A stretch of DNA of 64,000 nt from Streptacidiphilus albus JL83 (GTDB lineage Bacteria > Actinomycetota > Actinomycetes > Streptomycetales > Streptomycetaceae), in contig NZ_JQML01000001.1 of NCBI RefSeq assembly GCF_000744705.1, positions 186,001-250,000 on the forward strand, in the 5' to 3' direction. A program made the position numbers and the translations under genes. The notes below the pieces were generated by a model. The model made no database searches. It was not told where the DNA came from and saw nothing but the letters and a program-made list of their open reading frames with translations. Shown piece by piece: positions 34,990 through 44,174 of this stretch. Position 1 is the first letter of the stretch, and each line of letters opens with the position of its first letter.

Positions 34990-34999
34990 GTTGTACAAC
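34990..34999. promoter_or_regulatory. possible GntR autoregulatory site
   Basis: GTTGTACAAC is a perfect 10-bp palindrome 13-22 bp upstream of the GntR start, of the GTnnnAC-centred type bound by FadR/FCD regulators. Confidence 0.5.
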
Positions 35000-35103
35000 A
35001 TCATCCTGCACCATCACGCGACACCCGATCGGCCATGTGGCTTCTTGTGCGGAAGCGGCGGGATGAGTGGCTACGAGGCGTCGCAGGCCCGAGAGTTATG
35101 CAA

Positions 35104-35195
35104 TTGCACTGTCATATTTGATACTTAACGCTTGACTAGGGCTACCAATGGCGACACAGTCGCTCACAAGACAATAGAGCAACGTGACATTGCAC
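35104..35195. promoter_or_regulatory. two TGACA-type sites in the divergent promoter of the importer operon
   Basis: ATGACAGTGCAA (minus strand of 35104-35115) and GTGACATTGCAC (35184-35195) share TGACA(G/T)TGCA in opposite orientations, separated by about 68 bp, between the GntR gene and the importer. A perfect TGCAATTGCA palindrome (35099-35108) overlaps the first. They are candidate operators of the importer operon. Confidence 0.45.
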
Positions 35196-35244
35196 TGGCA
35201 CTGATGATGCGTGCCGTCCACGTCACCAGCCCCGGGGAGCACTC

Positions 35245-36240
35245 ATGACCGCACTCCTCACCGACCCCCCGCCGTCCGCGAGCGCCGCGACGGCCACCGC
35301 CTTCGAAGGCCGTTCGCCCGCCGCGCTCGCCTGGCGCCGCTTCCGCCGGGACCGCACCGGCGTCGCCGCCGGCCTGGTGGTGGCCCTGTTCTTCGTGGTC
35401 GGCCTGGGCGCGCCGGTGATCTCCTGGCTCTACGGCAAGAACCCCTACACCACCTACGGCCAGAACCAGCCCGCGCTGCTCGACCAGTTCGGCTACCCCG
35501 TCGGCTCGATGGGCGGGATGAGCAGCCACTTCTGGCTGGGCATCGAGCCGGGACTGGGCCGAGACGTCTTCACCCAGCTCATCTACGGCATCCGCACCTC
35601 GCTGCTGATCTCGCTGGCCATCGTCCTGATCATCACGGTGATCGGCACCCTGGTCGGGGTCGCGGCCGGCTATGCGGGCCGTTGGATCGACTACTCGGCG
35701 AGCCGGGTGATCGACGTGATCCTCTGCTTCCCGGCGACCCTCTTCTTCGTCGCGTTCATCCCGGTCGCGCAGTCGGCCTTCGTCAGCCCGACCGAGGCCG
35801 TGCCGACCTGGATGCGGGCGACCACGGTGATCCTGGTGCTCTCCGCCTTCGGCTGGGCCTCCACCGCCCGGCTGCTGCGCGGCCAGGTGCTGTCGCTGCG
35901 CGAGCGGGAGTTCGTCCAGTCCGCCCAGGTGATCGGTGTGCCCGCGCGCCGGATCATCCTGCGCGAGCTGCTGCCCAACCTGTGGACGCCGATCCTGATC
36001 TCGGTCTCGTTGGCGGTGCCGAACTACGTGACCACCGAGGCCGCCCTCTCCTTCCTGGGGGCGGGCATGGTCGAACCCACCCCCGACTGGGGCCGCATGA
36101 TCCAGCGCGGCGCCGAGGTCTACAACGCGGACTTCAGCTACATGCTCTTCCCCGGCCTCGCCATGCTGATCTTCGTCCTGGCCTTCAACCTGCTCGGCGA
36201 CGCCGTGCGGGACGCGCTCGATCCCAAGTCCAGCCGCTGA
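35245..36240 (+). CDS. dipeptide/oligopeptide ABC transporter permease, DppC type
   Basis: A 331-residue inner-membrane permease: one N-terminal segment then the BPD_transp_1 domain (about 105-320) with the EAA loop QSAQVIGVPARRIILRELLPN. It pairs with the DppB-type permease encoded two genes later to form the channel for peptide uptake. The gene comes first in the operon, before the binding protein, which is unusual since DppB usually precedes DppC. The ATG at 35245 is 61 bp from the next gene, and the operon continues to 42422. It is probably controlled by the divergent GntR/FCD regulator. Confidence 0.92.
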   Translation: MTALLTDPPPSASAATATAFEGRSPAALAWRRFRRDRTGVAAGLVVALFFVVGLGAPVISWLYGKNPYTTYGQNQPALLDQFGYPVGSMGGMSSHFWLGIEPGLGRDVFTQLIYGIRTSLLISLAIVLIITVIGTLVGVAAGYAGRWIDYSASRVIDVILCFPATLFFVAFIPVAQSAFVSPTEAVPTWMRATTVILVLSAFGWASTARLLRGQVLSLREREFVQSAQVIGVPARRIILRELLPNLWTPILISVSLAVPNYVTTEAALSFLGAGMVEPTPDWGRMIQRGAEVYNADFSYMLFPGLAMLIFVLAFNLLGDAVRDALDPKSSR

Positions 36241-36301
36241 AGCCCGGCTTGCTCCCGTCCCGACCCGAAGTGCACACCCGATCCCAGCCAAGGAAACTGC
36301 C

Positions 36302-38056
36302 ATGCCCCTGAACAGACGTACCGTCAACCTCCTCGCCGCCGCCGTCGCGGCCGGGGCCCTGGTCACCGTCTCGGGCTGCCACGGCTCCAGCGGCAGCGCC
36401 GCCGCCGTCACTCCCTCGGGCCCGGCGGCCAAGCAGGCCGTCGCCCTGGGCACCGCGGCCGAGTCGGACGCCCCCGATCCGGCCGTCCCCGGGGCGAAGA
36501 CCGGCGGCACCGTCACCGTGCTGCAGCAGAACGACTTCAGCCACCTGGACCCGGCCCGGGTCTACAGCTCCGCCAACCAGACCGCCGACCTGCTGCTCAC
36601 CCGCCAGCTGACCAGCTACCAGTACGTCGACGGGGTCACCCGGCTGGTCGGCGACCTGGCCACCGACACCGGCACGCCCAGCGACGGCGACCGGACCTGG
36701 ACCTTCACCCTCAAGCAGGGGATCAAGTACCAGGACGGCTCGCCGATCACCGCCCAGGACGTCAAGTACGGCGTGGAGCGGACCTTCGAGTCCGCGCTCA
36801 GCGGCGGACCCACCTACCTGCAGACCTGGCTCACCGGCAAGTCGGACTACTCCGCCGCCTACCCCGGGCCCTGGAACGGCCAGGACCTCCCGGCCATCCA
36901 GACCCCCGACGCGCACACCATCGTGTTCCACCTCGCCGGCCCGCACGCGGACTTCCCCTACGCGGTGGCGATGCAGGCCTACAGCCCGGTGCCCCGGGCG
37001 CACGACACCAAGAGCGCCTTCGACCTCGCCCCCTTCTCCTCCGGCCCCTACATGGTCCAGAGCCACCAGGCCGACAAGTCGATGGTGCTGGTCCGCAGCG
37101 CCGGCTGGAGCCAGGCGACCGACCCGGTCCGGCACGCCTACCCCGACGAGTGGAAGTTCGAGTTCGGCGGGCAGCCGCTGGACATCGACCAGCGGCTGAT
37201 CGCCGCCAACGGCGCCGACCGCACCGCGATGACCTTCAACACCCTGGTCACCAGCGATGTCGCCAAGCAGGTGCTGAGCACCCCGTCGCTGCTGGCCAGG
37301 ACGGTGGACCAGGTGTCGCCGTTCTCCACCTACTTCGACATCAACAACCGGCGGATCACCGACCCGAAGATCCGCGAGGCCCTGCTGATGGCCTTCCCCC
37401 GGCAGCAGGTCCGGCTGGTCTTCGGCGGCCCGCTCTACGGCGACTACACCAATACCATCCTCTCCCCGGTGACCAACGGCTACCAGGCCTACGACCTCTA
37501 CCACGCCCCGGTCACCGGCGACCCGGTGGCGGCCCAGAAGCTGCTGGCCGCCAGCAGCGACCCGCACCCCACCATCGTCTTCGCCTACCAGGGCACCACC
37601 CAGTGGGAGGCGGCGGCCGTGGCCGTCGCCACCGCGCTGGACAAGGCCGGTTTCAAGGTGGTGACCCAGGAGGTGGACAGCAAGGACTACTACGACGAGA
37701 TCGGCGACGTGAACAACAAGTTCGACCTCTACTGGGCCGGTTGGGGCCCGGACTGGCCCAGCGCGGACACCGTGATCCCCCCGCTCTTCGACGGCCGGCA
37801 GATCGCCCCGGACGGCTCCGACACCATGCTCTTCGACAACCCGTCGGTGAACGCCGAGATCGACCGGATCGGCGCCGAGACGGACCTCGCCCAGCAGGAC
37901 GAGGACTGGGCCGCGCTGGACAAGACGATCATGGGCCAGGTGCCGATCATCCCCTGGGTCGACCTGCGCCAGGTCTCGATGTACGGGCCGGACCTGGGCG
38001 GCGTGCACCTGGGCTTCATCGGCACCGTCTACCCGCTGGACGTCTACGTGAAGTGA
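36302..38056 (+). CDS. extracellular solute-binding lipoprotein, family 5 (peptide)
   Basis: A 584-residue lipoprotein: the leader ends LVTVSGC with lipidation at Cys26, then an SBP_bac_5 fold (about 75-560) typical of DppA/OppA, including FTLKQGIKYQDGSPITAQDVKYGVER. The family binds di- or oligopeptides, nickel or sugars; peptide uptake fits the neighbours (DppBCDF set and an M24 peptidase). It lies between the DppC-type and DppB-type permease genes, an order that favours one polycistronic message. Confidence 0.92.
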   Translation: MPLNRRTVNLLAAAVAAGALVTVSGCHGSSGSAAAVTPSGPAAKQAVALGTAAESDAPDPAVPGAKTGGTVTVLQQNDFSHLDPARVYSSANQTADLLLTRQLTSYQYVDGVTRLVGDLATDTGTPSDGDRTWTFTLKQGIKYQDGSPITAQDVKYGVERTFESALSGGPTYLQTWLTGKSDYSAAYPGPWNGQDLPAIQTPDAHTIVFHLAGPHADFPYAVAMQAYSPVPRAHDTKSAFDLAPFSSGPYMVQSHQADKSMVLVRSAGWSQATDPVRHAYPDEWKFEFGGQPLDIDQRLIAANGADRTAMTFNTLVTSDVAKQVLSTPSLLARTVDQVSPFSTYFDINNRRITDPKIREALLMAFPRQQVRLVFGGPLYGDYTNTILSPVTNGYQAYDLYHAPVTGDPVAAQKLLAASSDPHPTIVFAYQGTTQWEAAAVAVATALDKAGFKVVTQEVDSKDYYDEIGDVNNKFDLYWAGWGPDWPSADTVIPPLFDGRQIAPDGSDTMLFDNPSVNAEIDRIGAETDLAQQDEDWAALDKTIMGQVPIIPWVDLRQVSMYGPDLGGVHLGFIGTVYPLDVYVK

Positions 38057-38111
38057 GCACCGCCCCTCGAAGCCCCCTCGCCCACCCGCCACCTCCCGCC
38101 ATGGAGCACAC

Positions 38112-39089
38112 GTGCTGCGCTTCCTGATCCGCCGGGCCGCGGGGGCGGCGCTGATCCTGCTGGTGATCAGCGCCGTCACCTACGTCCTCTTCTTCGCCAT
38201 GCCGTCCGATCCGGCGCTGCTGGCCTGCGGCAAGCAGTGCACCCCGCAGCTGCTCGCCACCATCCGACACACCATGGGGATCGACGCCCCGCTGTGGGTG
38301 CAGTACGGGCACTTCCTCGAAGGGATCTTCGTCGGGCGCCACTACGGCGCGGCCGACTGCTCCGCGCCCTGCCTCGGCTACTCCTTCGTCAACGAGCAGC
38401 CCGTGCTGCAGACGCTGCTCAACCGCTTCCCGGCGACCCTGTCGCTGGCGCTCGGCGCGGGGGCGCTGGTGCTCAGCTGCGGTGTCGGGCTCGGCATGAT
38501 CGCCGCGCTGCGGCGCGGCCGGGCGCTCGACAAGGCGTCCATGGGGCTCGCCCTGGTGGGCGCCTCCGTGCAGATCTACTTCTTCGGCATCGTCGTCCGC
38601 TACATCTTCGTCGACCAGCTCGCCTGGCTGCCGCTGCCCGGCTACACCTCGCCCGGCAGCTCGCTGACCGGCTGGGCCGGCGGGATGCTGCTGCCCTGGA
38701 TCACCCTGGCCGTGGTCAATGTCGCCACCTACGCCCGGTTCACCCGCTCCTCGATGCTGGAGGCGCTGGACGAGGAGTACGTGCGCGCGGCCCGCGCCAA
38801 GGGGCTGACCCCCTGGGGCGTCTACGTCAAGCACGCCTGGCGGGGGGCGATGACCCCGGTGATCACCATGTTCGGGATCGACCTGGGCCTGTTCCTGGGC
38901 GGCGCCGTGATCACCGAGACGACCTTCAACATCCCCGGCATCGGCAAGCTCGCCGTCGACTCCGTGGCCGACTCCGACCTGCCCATGCTGATGGGGACGG
39001 TGCTGGTCGCGTCCACGGCCATGGTCGTGGCCAATGTCGCGGTGGACGCCTGCTACGCCCTGATCGACCCCCGGGTGCGTGCGTCATGA
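38112..39089 (+). CDS. dipeptide/oligopeptide ABC transporter permease, DppB type
   Basis: A 325-residue permease starting [21 protein letters not shown], the conserved N-terminal helix of the DppB class, then BPD_transp_1 (about 100-320) with EAA loop [27 protein letters not shown] start at 38112. An insertion around residues 30-45 contains two Cys (ACGKQCTP) and another pair, DCSAPC, follows, so the periplasmic loop may hold a disulphide, uncommon for the family. Its stop overlaps the ATG of the first ATPase gene. Confidence 0.92.
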   Translation: MLRFLIRRAAGAALILLVISAVTYVLFFAMPSDPALLACGKQCTPQLLATIRHTMGIDAPLWVQYGHFLEGIFVGRHYGAADCSAPCLGYSFVNEQPVLQTLLNRFPATLSLALGAGALVLSCGVGLGMIAALRRGRALDKASMGLALVGASVQIYFFGIVVRYIFVDQLAWLPLPGYTSPGSSLTGWAGGMLLPWITLAVVNVATYARFTRSSMLEALDEEYVRAARAKGLTPWGVYVKHAWRGAMTPVITMFGIDLGLFLGGAVITETTFNIPGIGKLAVDSVADSDLPMLMGTVLVASTAMVVANVAVDACYALIDPRVRAS

Positions 39090-40129
39090 GCGAGGAGCCC
39101 GAACGGGCGGCCGCCGAGCCGTTCCTGAGCGTGCGGGACCTCTCGGTGCGCTTCGCGACCGAGAGCGGCCAGGTCCAGGCCGTGGACCGGCTCTCCTTCT
39201 CCGTGGAGCGCGGACGGACGCTCGGCATCGTCGGCGAGTCCGGCTCCGGGAAGTCCGTCACCAGCCTGGCCGTGCTGGGCCTGCACAACCGCGACCGCAC
39301 CACCGTCACCGGGAGCATCCGGCTGGACGGCGCCGAGCTGGTCGGCGCGGGCGAGCCGCGGCTCCGCTCGCTGCGCGGCAGCCGGATGGCCATGGTCTTC
39401 CAGGACGCGCTGACCGCCCTCTCGCCGTACCACACCGTCGGCGACCAGATCGCGGAGACCTACCGCAGGCACACCCGCTGCACCCGCCGGGCCGCCGCCG
39501 AGCGGGCGGTGGAGATGCTCGGCGTGGTGGGCATCCCCTCGCCCCGGACCCGGGTCAAGGACTACCCGCACCAGTTCTCCGGCGGCATGCGCCAGCGGGT
39601 GATGATCGCCATGGCCCTGGTCTGCGACCCGGACCTGCTGATCGCGGACGAGCCCACGACCGCGCTGGACGTCACCGTCCAGTCGCAGATCCTGGACCTG
39701 CTGGCCGGGCTCCAGGAGACCTTCCGGACCTCGATCGTCCTGATCACCCACGACCTGGGGGTGATCGCGGGCATCGCGCACGACGTCCTGGTGATGTACG
39801 CGGGGCGCAATGTCGAGCAGGGCCCGGTGGAGGACGTGCTGATCACCCCTCAGCACCCCTACACCGCCGGGCTGCTGGCCTCGGCGCCGCTGCTGGGCGG
39901 GGACGTCGACCTGCCGCTGCGGCCGGTGCCGGGCAATCCGCCGAGCCTGCTGGCGATCCCCGCCGGCTGCGCCTTCCACCCCCGCTGCGGGGCCAGCTCG
40001 CTGCTTCCGGCAGGGCACTGCTCCACGGAGCGCCCCGTCCTCAGCGGCACCGCCCCGCACCTGGCCGCCTGCCACCTCGACCGGGAGCAGCGCGCCACCC
40101 TCCGCCGGACCGAGGAGACCTCCCGATGA
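39086..40129 (+). CDS. peptide ABC transporter ATPase, DppD type
   Basis: A 347-residue ATPase: Walker A GESGSGKS, signature FSGGMRQRV, Walker [15 protein letters not shown]-loop LITHD, then the oligopeptide-type C-terminal extension with a Cys-rich pattern (CAFHPRC and HCST), likely an iron-sulphur site as in Dpp/Opp ATPases. Start ATG overlaps the preceding TGA and its TGA overlaps the next ATG, giving a tightly coupled pair. It supplies one of the two different ATPases of the importer. Confidence 0.93.
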   Translation: MSEEPERAAAEPFLSVRDLSVRFATESGQVQAVDRLSFSVERGRTLGIVGESGSGKSVTSLAVLGLHNRDRTTVTGSIRLDGAELVGAGEPRLRSLRGSRMAMVFQDALTALSPYHTVGDQIAETYRRHTRCTRRAAAERAVEMLGVVGIPSPRTRVKDYPHQFSGGMRQRVMIAMALVCDPDLLIADEPTTALDVTVQSQILDLLAGLQETFRTSIVLITHDLGVIAGIAHDVLVMYAGRNVEQGPVEDVLITPQHPYTAGLLASAPLLGGDVDLPLRPVPGNPPSLLAIPAGCAFHPRCGASSLLPAGHCSTERPVLSGTAPHLAACHLDREQRATLRRTEETSR

Positions 40130-41196
40130 CCGAGTTCGCCAAGGCGCCGGCCGCAGCCGCCACTGCCGCTGCCGACTCGTCCGTGCCGCTGCTCGAAGCG
40201 GTCGGCCTGACCAAGCACTTCGCGGTCCCGACGGCCGGCCTGCTGCCGTCCCGGCGGTCCGCCCGGCCGGTGCTCCGCGCCGTCGACGGCATCGACCTGG
40301 TGGTGCGCGCCGGGGAGAGCCTGGGCGTGGTCGGCGAGTCCGGGTGCGGCAAGTCGACCGCGGGCCGGCTGCTCACCCGGTTGTACGAGCCGACCTCGGG
40401 CGTGCTGCGCTACCGGGGCCAGGACATCACCCACGCCTCCCGGCGGGAGCTGGCGCCGATCCGGGCCCAGATCCAGATGGTCTTCCAGGACCCCTATGCC
40501 TCGCTCAACCCCCGGCAGACGGTGGGCGGCATCATCGCGACCCCGCTGGAGGTGCACCGGATCGACCCGCCGGGCGGCCGGAAGGCGCGGGTCCAGGAGC
40601 TGCTGGAGACGGTCGGCCTCAACCCGGAGCACATCAACCGGTTCCCGCACGAGTTCTCCGGGGGCCAGCGGCAGCGGATCGGCATCGCCCGGTCGCTGGC
40701 GCTGGAGCCGCGGGTGATCGTGGCCGACGAGCCGGTGTCCGCGCTGGACGTGTCGATCCAGGCGCAGGTGGTCAACCTGCTCCAGCAGCTCCGCCGCGAC
40801 CTGGGCATCGCCTTCGTCTTCATCGCCCACGACCTGGCGGTGGTGCGGCACTTCTCGCAGCGGGTGGTCGTGATGTACCTCGGCAAGGTGGTGGAGAGCG
40901 CACCTCGGGACGAGCTGTACCGGTCGCCGCAGCACCCCTACACCCAGGCGCTGCTGTCCGCGGTGCCGGAACCCGATCCCCGGCCCGCCGCGCGGGCCGC
41001 GGCCTCGGCGGCCCGGATCCGGCTCACCGGCGACCTGCCGAGCCCGGTCGACCCGCCCTCGGGCTGCCGGTTCCGCACCCGCTGCCCCCGGGCGCGGGAG
41101 CTCTGCGCCGAGCGGGAGCCGGCGCTGGAGAACCGGTCCGACGGCGACCGCTCCCATCTGACGGCGTGCCACTTCCCCGGGCCGGTCGCCGGATGA
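40126..41196 (+). CDS. peptide ABC transporter ATPase, DppF type
   Basis: A 356-residue ATPase: Walker [10 protein letters not shown], signature FSGGQRQRI, Walker [16 protein letters not shown]-loop FIAHDLAVV, and a C-terminal [14 protein letters not shown] cluster as in the DppF/OppF class. Overlapping ATGA on both sides couples it to the DppD gene and to the class V aminotransferase gene. With the other four proteins it makes a complete dipeptide-type importer. Confidence 0.93.
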   Translation: MTEFAKAPAAAATAAADSSVPLLEAVGLTKHFAVPTAGLLPSRRSARPVLRAVDGIDLVVRAGESLGVVGESGCGKSTAGRLLTRLYEPTSGVLRYRGQDITHASRRELAPIRAQIQMVFQDPYASLNPRQTVGGIIATPLEVHRIDPPGGRKARVQELLETVGLNPEHINRFPHEFSGGQRQRIGIARSLALEPRVIVADEPVSALDVSIQAQVVNLLQQLRRDLGIAFVFIAHDLAVVRHFSQRVVVMYLGKVVESAPRDELYRSPQHPYTQALLSAVPEPDPRPAARAAASAARIRLTGDLPSPVDPPSGCRFRTRCPRARELCAEREPALENRSDGDRSHLTACHFPGPVAG

Positions 41197-42422
41197 GCGG
41201 CGGCGGCCGGGCGTGGGCCTGGTCCCGCGCGGGGGGCCGGACCGCGGTGCCGGACGAGGTCCTGCGCTGGGACCGGGAGCACGACCCGGACGAGGTCCGG
41301 GCGCTGTGGCCGCTCGACCCCGGCGTCGCGCACCTCAACCACGGCTCCTACGGGGCGGTGCCGCGCCCGGTCCAGCAGGAGCAGGACCGCTGGCGGGCCC
41401 GGATGGACGCCAATCCGGTCCGCTTCTTCCGCCGTGAGTGGCAGCCGGCGGTGGCGGAGGCCCGGCTGCGGGCCGCGGACTTCCTCGGCGCCGACCCGGA
41501 CGGCATCGCCCTGGTGCCCAATGCCACGGCCGGCGCGGGCGCCGTGCTCGCCGCCTTCCCGCTGCGGGCGGGCGACGAGGTGCTGGTGACCGACCACGGC
41601 TACGGCGCGGTGACCGCCGCCGCGCGACGCGCCTGCGCCCGGGCCGGTGCCCGGCTGGTCACCGCCGCGTTCCCGCTCGTCTGCACCGAGGAGCAGATCC
41701 GCGCGGCGGTCCTGGGCGCGGTGGGGGCGCGGACCAGGCTCGCCGTCCTGGACCACGCGACCTCGCCGACGGCACGGCTGCTCCCGGTCGCCCGGCTGGT
41801 CCCGGCGCTGCAGGCGCGGGGTGTGGCGGTGCTCGTCGACGGGGCCCACTCCCCCGGCATGCTCCCGGTCGACCTGGGCGTGCTGCGTCCGGACTTCTGG
41901 GTCGGCAACTTCCACAAGTGGGTGTGCGCGCCGCGCGGTGCGGCGGCCCTGTGGGCGGCGCCGCAGCACCGGTCCCGGCTGCCCGCCCCGGTGGTCTCCT
42001 GGCGCGAGGACGAGGGCTACCCGCACAGCTTCAGCCTGCCCGGCACGGTCGACAGCAGCGCGATCCTCTCGCTGCCCGCCGCCCTCGCCCTGTTCGAGCG
42101 GCTCGGCGGGCAGCGGCGGATCATGGCGCGCAACAACGCGCTGGCCGGCTACGGCCGTTCGGTGCTGGCGGACGCCCTGGGCCTGGGCCGCGCGGAGTAC
42201 CCGCAGGAGGCCGGGATGTCGATGGCGGCACTGCCGCTGCCCGAACGGCTGGCCGGCCCGGACCGGGTGCAGATGCTGCTCGCCGACCGGGCGGGCGCCG
42301 AGACCGCGGTGAGCGAGTGGCAGGGCCGGCTGGTGCTGCGGATCAGCGCCCAGCTGTACAACCGCCCCGAGGAGTACCGGCGGCTGGCGGAGGCGCTGCC
42401 CGCGCTGCTCGCCCAGGCCTGA
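41193..42422 (+). CDS. class V aminotransferase, isopenicillin-N epimerase-like
   Basis: A 409-residue PLP enzyme of the class V fold: [11 protein letters not shown] substrate region, D216/H219 in [10 protein letters not shown] contacting the cofactor, and the Schiff-base Lys242 in [12 protein letters not shown]. This matches the isopenicillin-N epimerase/cysteine-desulfurase-like class, which can also act as racemases or lyases on amino acids. Its ATG overlaps the DppF stop, so it is the last gene of the importer operon; that suggests it processes the imported amino acid or peptide, for example by epimerising or cleaving the alpha carbon. Confidence 0.85.
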   Translation: MSGGGRAWAWSRAGGRTAVPDEVLRWDREHDPDEVRALWPLDPGVAHLNHGSYGAVPRPVQQEQDRWRARMDANPVRFFRREWQPAVAEARLRAADFLGADPDGIALVPNATAGAGAVLAAFPLRAGDEVLVTDHGYGAVTAAARRACARAGARLVTAAFPLVCTEEQIRAAVLGAVGARTRLAVLDHATSPTARLLPVARLVPALQARGVAVLVDGAHSPGMLPVDLGVLRPDFWVGNFHKWVCAPRGAAALWAAPQHRSRLPAPVVSWREDEGYPHSFSLPGTVDSSAILSLPAALALFERLGGQRRIMARNNALAGYGRSVLADALGLGRAEYPQEAGMSMAALPLPERLAGPDRVQMLLADRAGAETAVSEWQGRLVLRISAQLYNRPEEYRRLAEALPALLAQA

Positions 42423-42464
42423 GGGCGGTCGGACGGGGGGCGGCCGGCGCCGCCGGGCGGTCGG

Positions 42465-43889
42465 TCATCGTCGGCCTCCGGGGAGCAGGCTGACGGTGCG
42501 GCTCTCGGTGTAGAACTCCAGCGCGGCCCGGCCCTGTTCGCGCGGCCCCAGGCCGGACGCCTTGCTGCCGCCGAAGGGGAGGTGGAAGTCCACGCCGGTG
42601 GTGGGGGCGTTGACCTTGAGCATCCCGACGTGCAGCTGTCCGGCGAGGGCCAGCGCGGTGTCGAGGTCACGGGTGTGGACCGAGGCCACCAGCCCGTGCC
42701 GGACGCCGTCGGCCAGGGCGACGGCCTCCTCGACGGTGGCGGCGGTCCGCAGCAGGGCGATCGGTGCGAACACCTCCTCGACGGCCAGGGGGTGGTCGTC
42801 GGGTACGCCCTCCACCAGGGTCGGGGCGCTGTACCAGCCGGGCCGGTCGAGCCGGTCGCCGCCGGCCAGCACTCTGCCGCCGGCGGCGGCCACGCCCTGC
42901 TGCAGCCGGGTGACCCGGTCCAGCGCGGCGGGTCCGATCAGCGGCCCGCAGGCGGTGCCGGGATCGCCCGGGTCGCCGACGGGGAAGTCCCGCAGCGCGG
43001 CGGCCAGGGCCTCCCGCAGCGGCTCGGCGGCGCTGCCGACCGCGATGACCCTGCTGGTGGCGGTGCACTTCTGCCCCGCGTAGCCGGCCACGGCGGCGGC
43101 GACATGGCCGGCCACCGACTCGATGTCGGCGTCGGGAAGGACCAGCGCGGCGTTCTGGCCACCGAGTTCGGCCTGCACCGGGATGCCCCGCCCGGTCGCG
43201 GCGCGGACCACGCTGCGGCCGACGGCGGTGGAACCGGTGAAGGAGACGACGTCGCTGACGTCGATCAGGGCCGCGCCCTCGTGCGCGCCGCCGGGCAGCA
43301 GGGAGAAGACGTCGGCCGGCAGTGCCTCAGCGAGCAGTCCGGCCAGCCTGGCCGCGCAGGCCGTGGCCTCCGGGGCGGGCTTGAGCAGCACGCAGTTGCC
43401 GGTGGCCAGGGCCGGTGCGGCCTTCCACAGCGGGATGGCCAGCGGGAAGTTCCAGGGGGTGATCAGTCCGGCCACCCCGTGCGGGTGGCGCCGGGTGTAG
43501 AGGAGGCCGTCGCCGGCGGACGGGTCGTGGATCTCGCCGACCGGCAGGTAGGGCGCCTGCGCGTAGTAGCGGAGGATCGCCACCGCCCTGGCGACCTCGC
43601 CGCGCGCCTCGGCCGCCGGCTTGCCGACCTCGCGGACGATCAGCGCGGCGAAGCCCTCGGCGTCGGCGGCGAGCGCCGAGGCGGCGGAGTCGAGCGCGCC
43701 GGAGCGGAACGCCGCGCCGACCCGCAGCCAGCCGGGCTGGGCGGCCCGGGCACGCTCGGCGGCCCGGGCGACGGCCGCCGCGCCGACCGGTTCGACCAGG
43801 GTGACGACGTCTTCCGGGTCGGCGGGGTTGCGGCTGGCGAGTGCGGCCGTCGGGTCGGTCGGCAGGTCGGCCGTGCTGCTGGTGCTCAC
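42465..43889 (-). CDS. aldehyde dehydrogenase (ALDH superfamily)
   Basis: A 474-residue NAD(P)-dependent ALDH with a short Thr/Pro-rich start. Cofactor motif PWNFP (Asn about 147), FTGSTAVG, active-site Glu about 241 (AELGGQNA) and nucleophile Cys about 275 (GQKCTATSR) are all present; the C-terminus ends LPFGGSKASGLGPREQG. It oxidises an aldehyde, perhaps a keto- or semialdehyde made during amino-acid breakdown. GTG start at 43889 with GAAGGG upstream. It converges with the importer operon (42-bp gap). A CTATGTCACA site lies 168 bp upstream. Confidence 0.92.
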   Translation of the reverse strand: MSTSSTADLPTDPTAALASRNPADPEDVVTLVEPVGAAAVARAAERARAAQPGWLRVGAAFRSGALDSAASALAADAEGFAALIVREVGKPAAEARGEVARAVAILRYYAQAPYLPVGEIHDPSAGDGLLYTRRHPHGVAGLITPWNFPLAIPLWKAAPALATGNCVLLKPAPEATACAARLAGLLAEALPADVFSLLPGGAHEGAALIDVSDVVSFTGSTAVGRSVVRAATGRGIPVQAELGGQNAALVLPDADIESVAGHVAAAVAGYAGQKCTATSRVIAVGSAAEPLREALAAALRDFPVGDPGDPGTACGPLIGPAALDRVTRLQQGVAAAGGRVLAGGDRLDRPGWYSAPTLVEGVPDDHPLAVEEVFAPIALLRTAATVEEAVALADGVRHGLVASVHTRDLDTALALAGQLHVGMLKVNAPTTGVDFHLPFGGSKASGLGPREQGRAALEFYTESRTVSLLPGGRR

Positions 43890-44056
43890 AGGAGGAACCC
43901 TTCGGGGAACGGGTCGATGGGATCGCACAGGTACCGGCCGGTGGCGGTGGGCAGCACCGCCGACGGTCGCGGACCGTGGCGCTGTGCAGGGTGGCCGAGC
44001 GGGCGGCGGCGCCCCGGGACCGCGACGCCGACCTGCCTCCACCGACCACATCAGTA

Positions 44057-44066
44057 CTATGTCACA
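44057..44066 (+). promoter_or_regulatory. CTATGTCACA site upstream of the ALDH gene
   Basis: Identical to the 10 bases upstream of the M24 gene on its own strand, and shares ATGTCACA with the 20-bp palindrome at 52601-52620. Confidence 0.45.
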
Positions 44067-44127
44067 CAGCATATGGGTTGGCCAGGGCTCTCCGGGACTC
44101 GCCACGAGCACGCCCGGGCAGCAGGAA

Positions 44128-44162
44128 GCCGCCCTCGATCGGCATGAGCGATCAAGGGCGGC
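44128..44162. terminator. hairpin terminator after the M24 peptidase gene
   Basis: 14-bp arms (44128-44141 and 44149-44162, one mismatch) around GCATGAG, just beyond the stop at 44175 in the minus direction. Confidence 0.75.
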
Positions 44163-44174
44163 CCGGTGCCGCGG

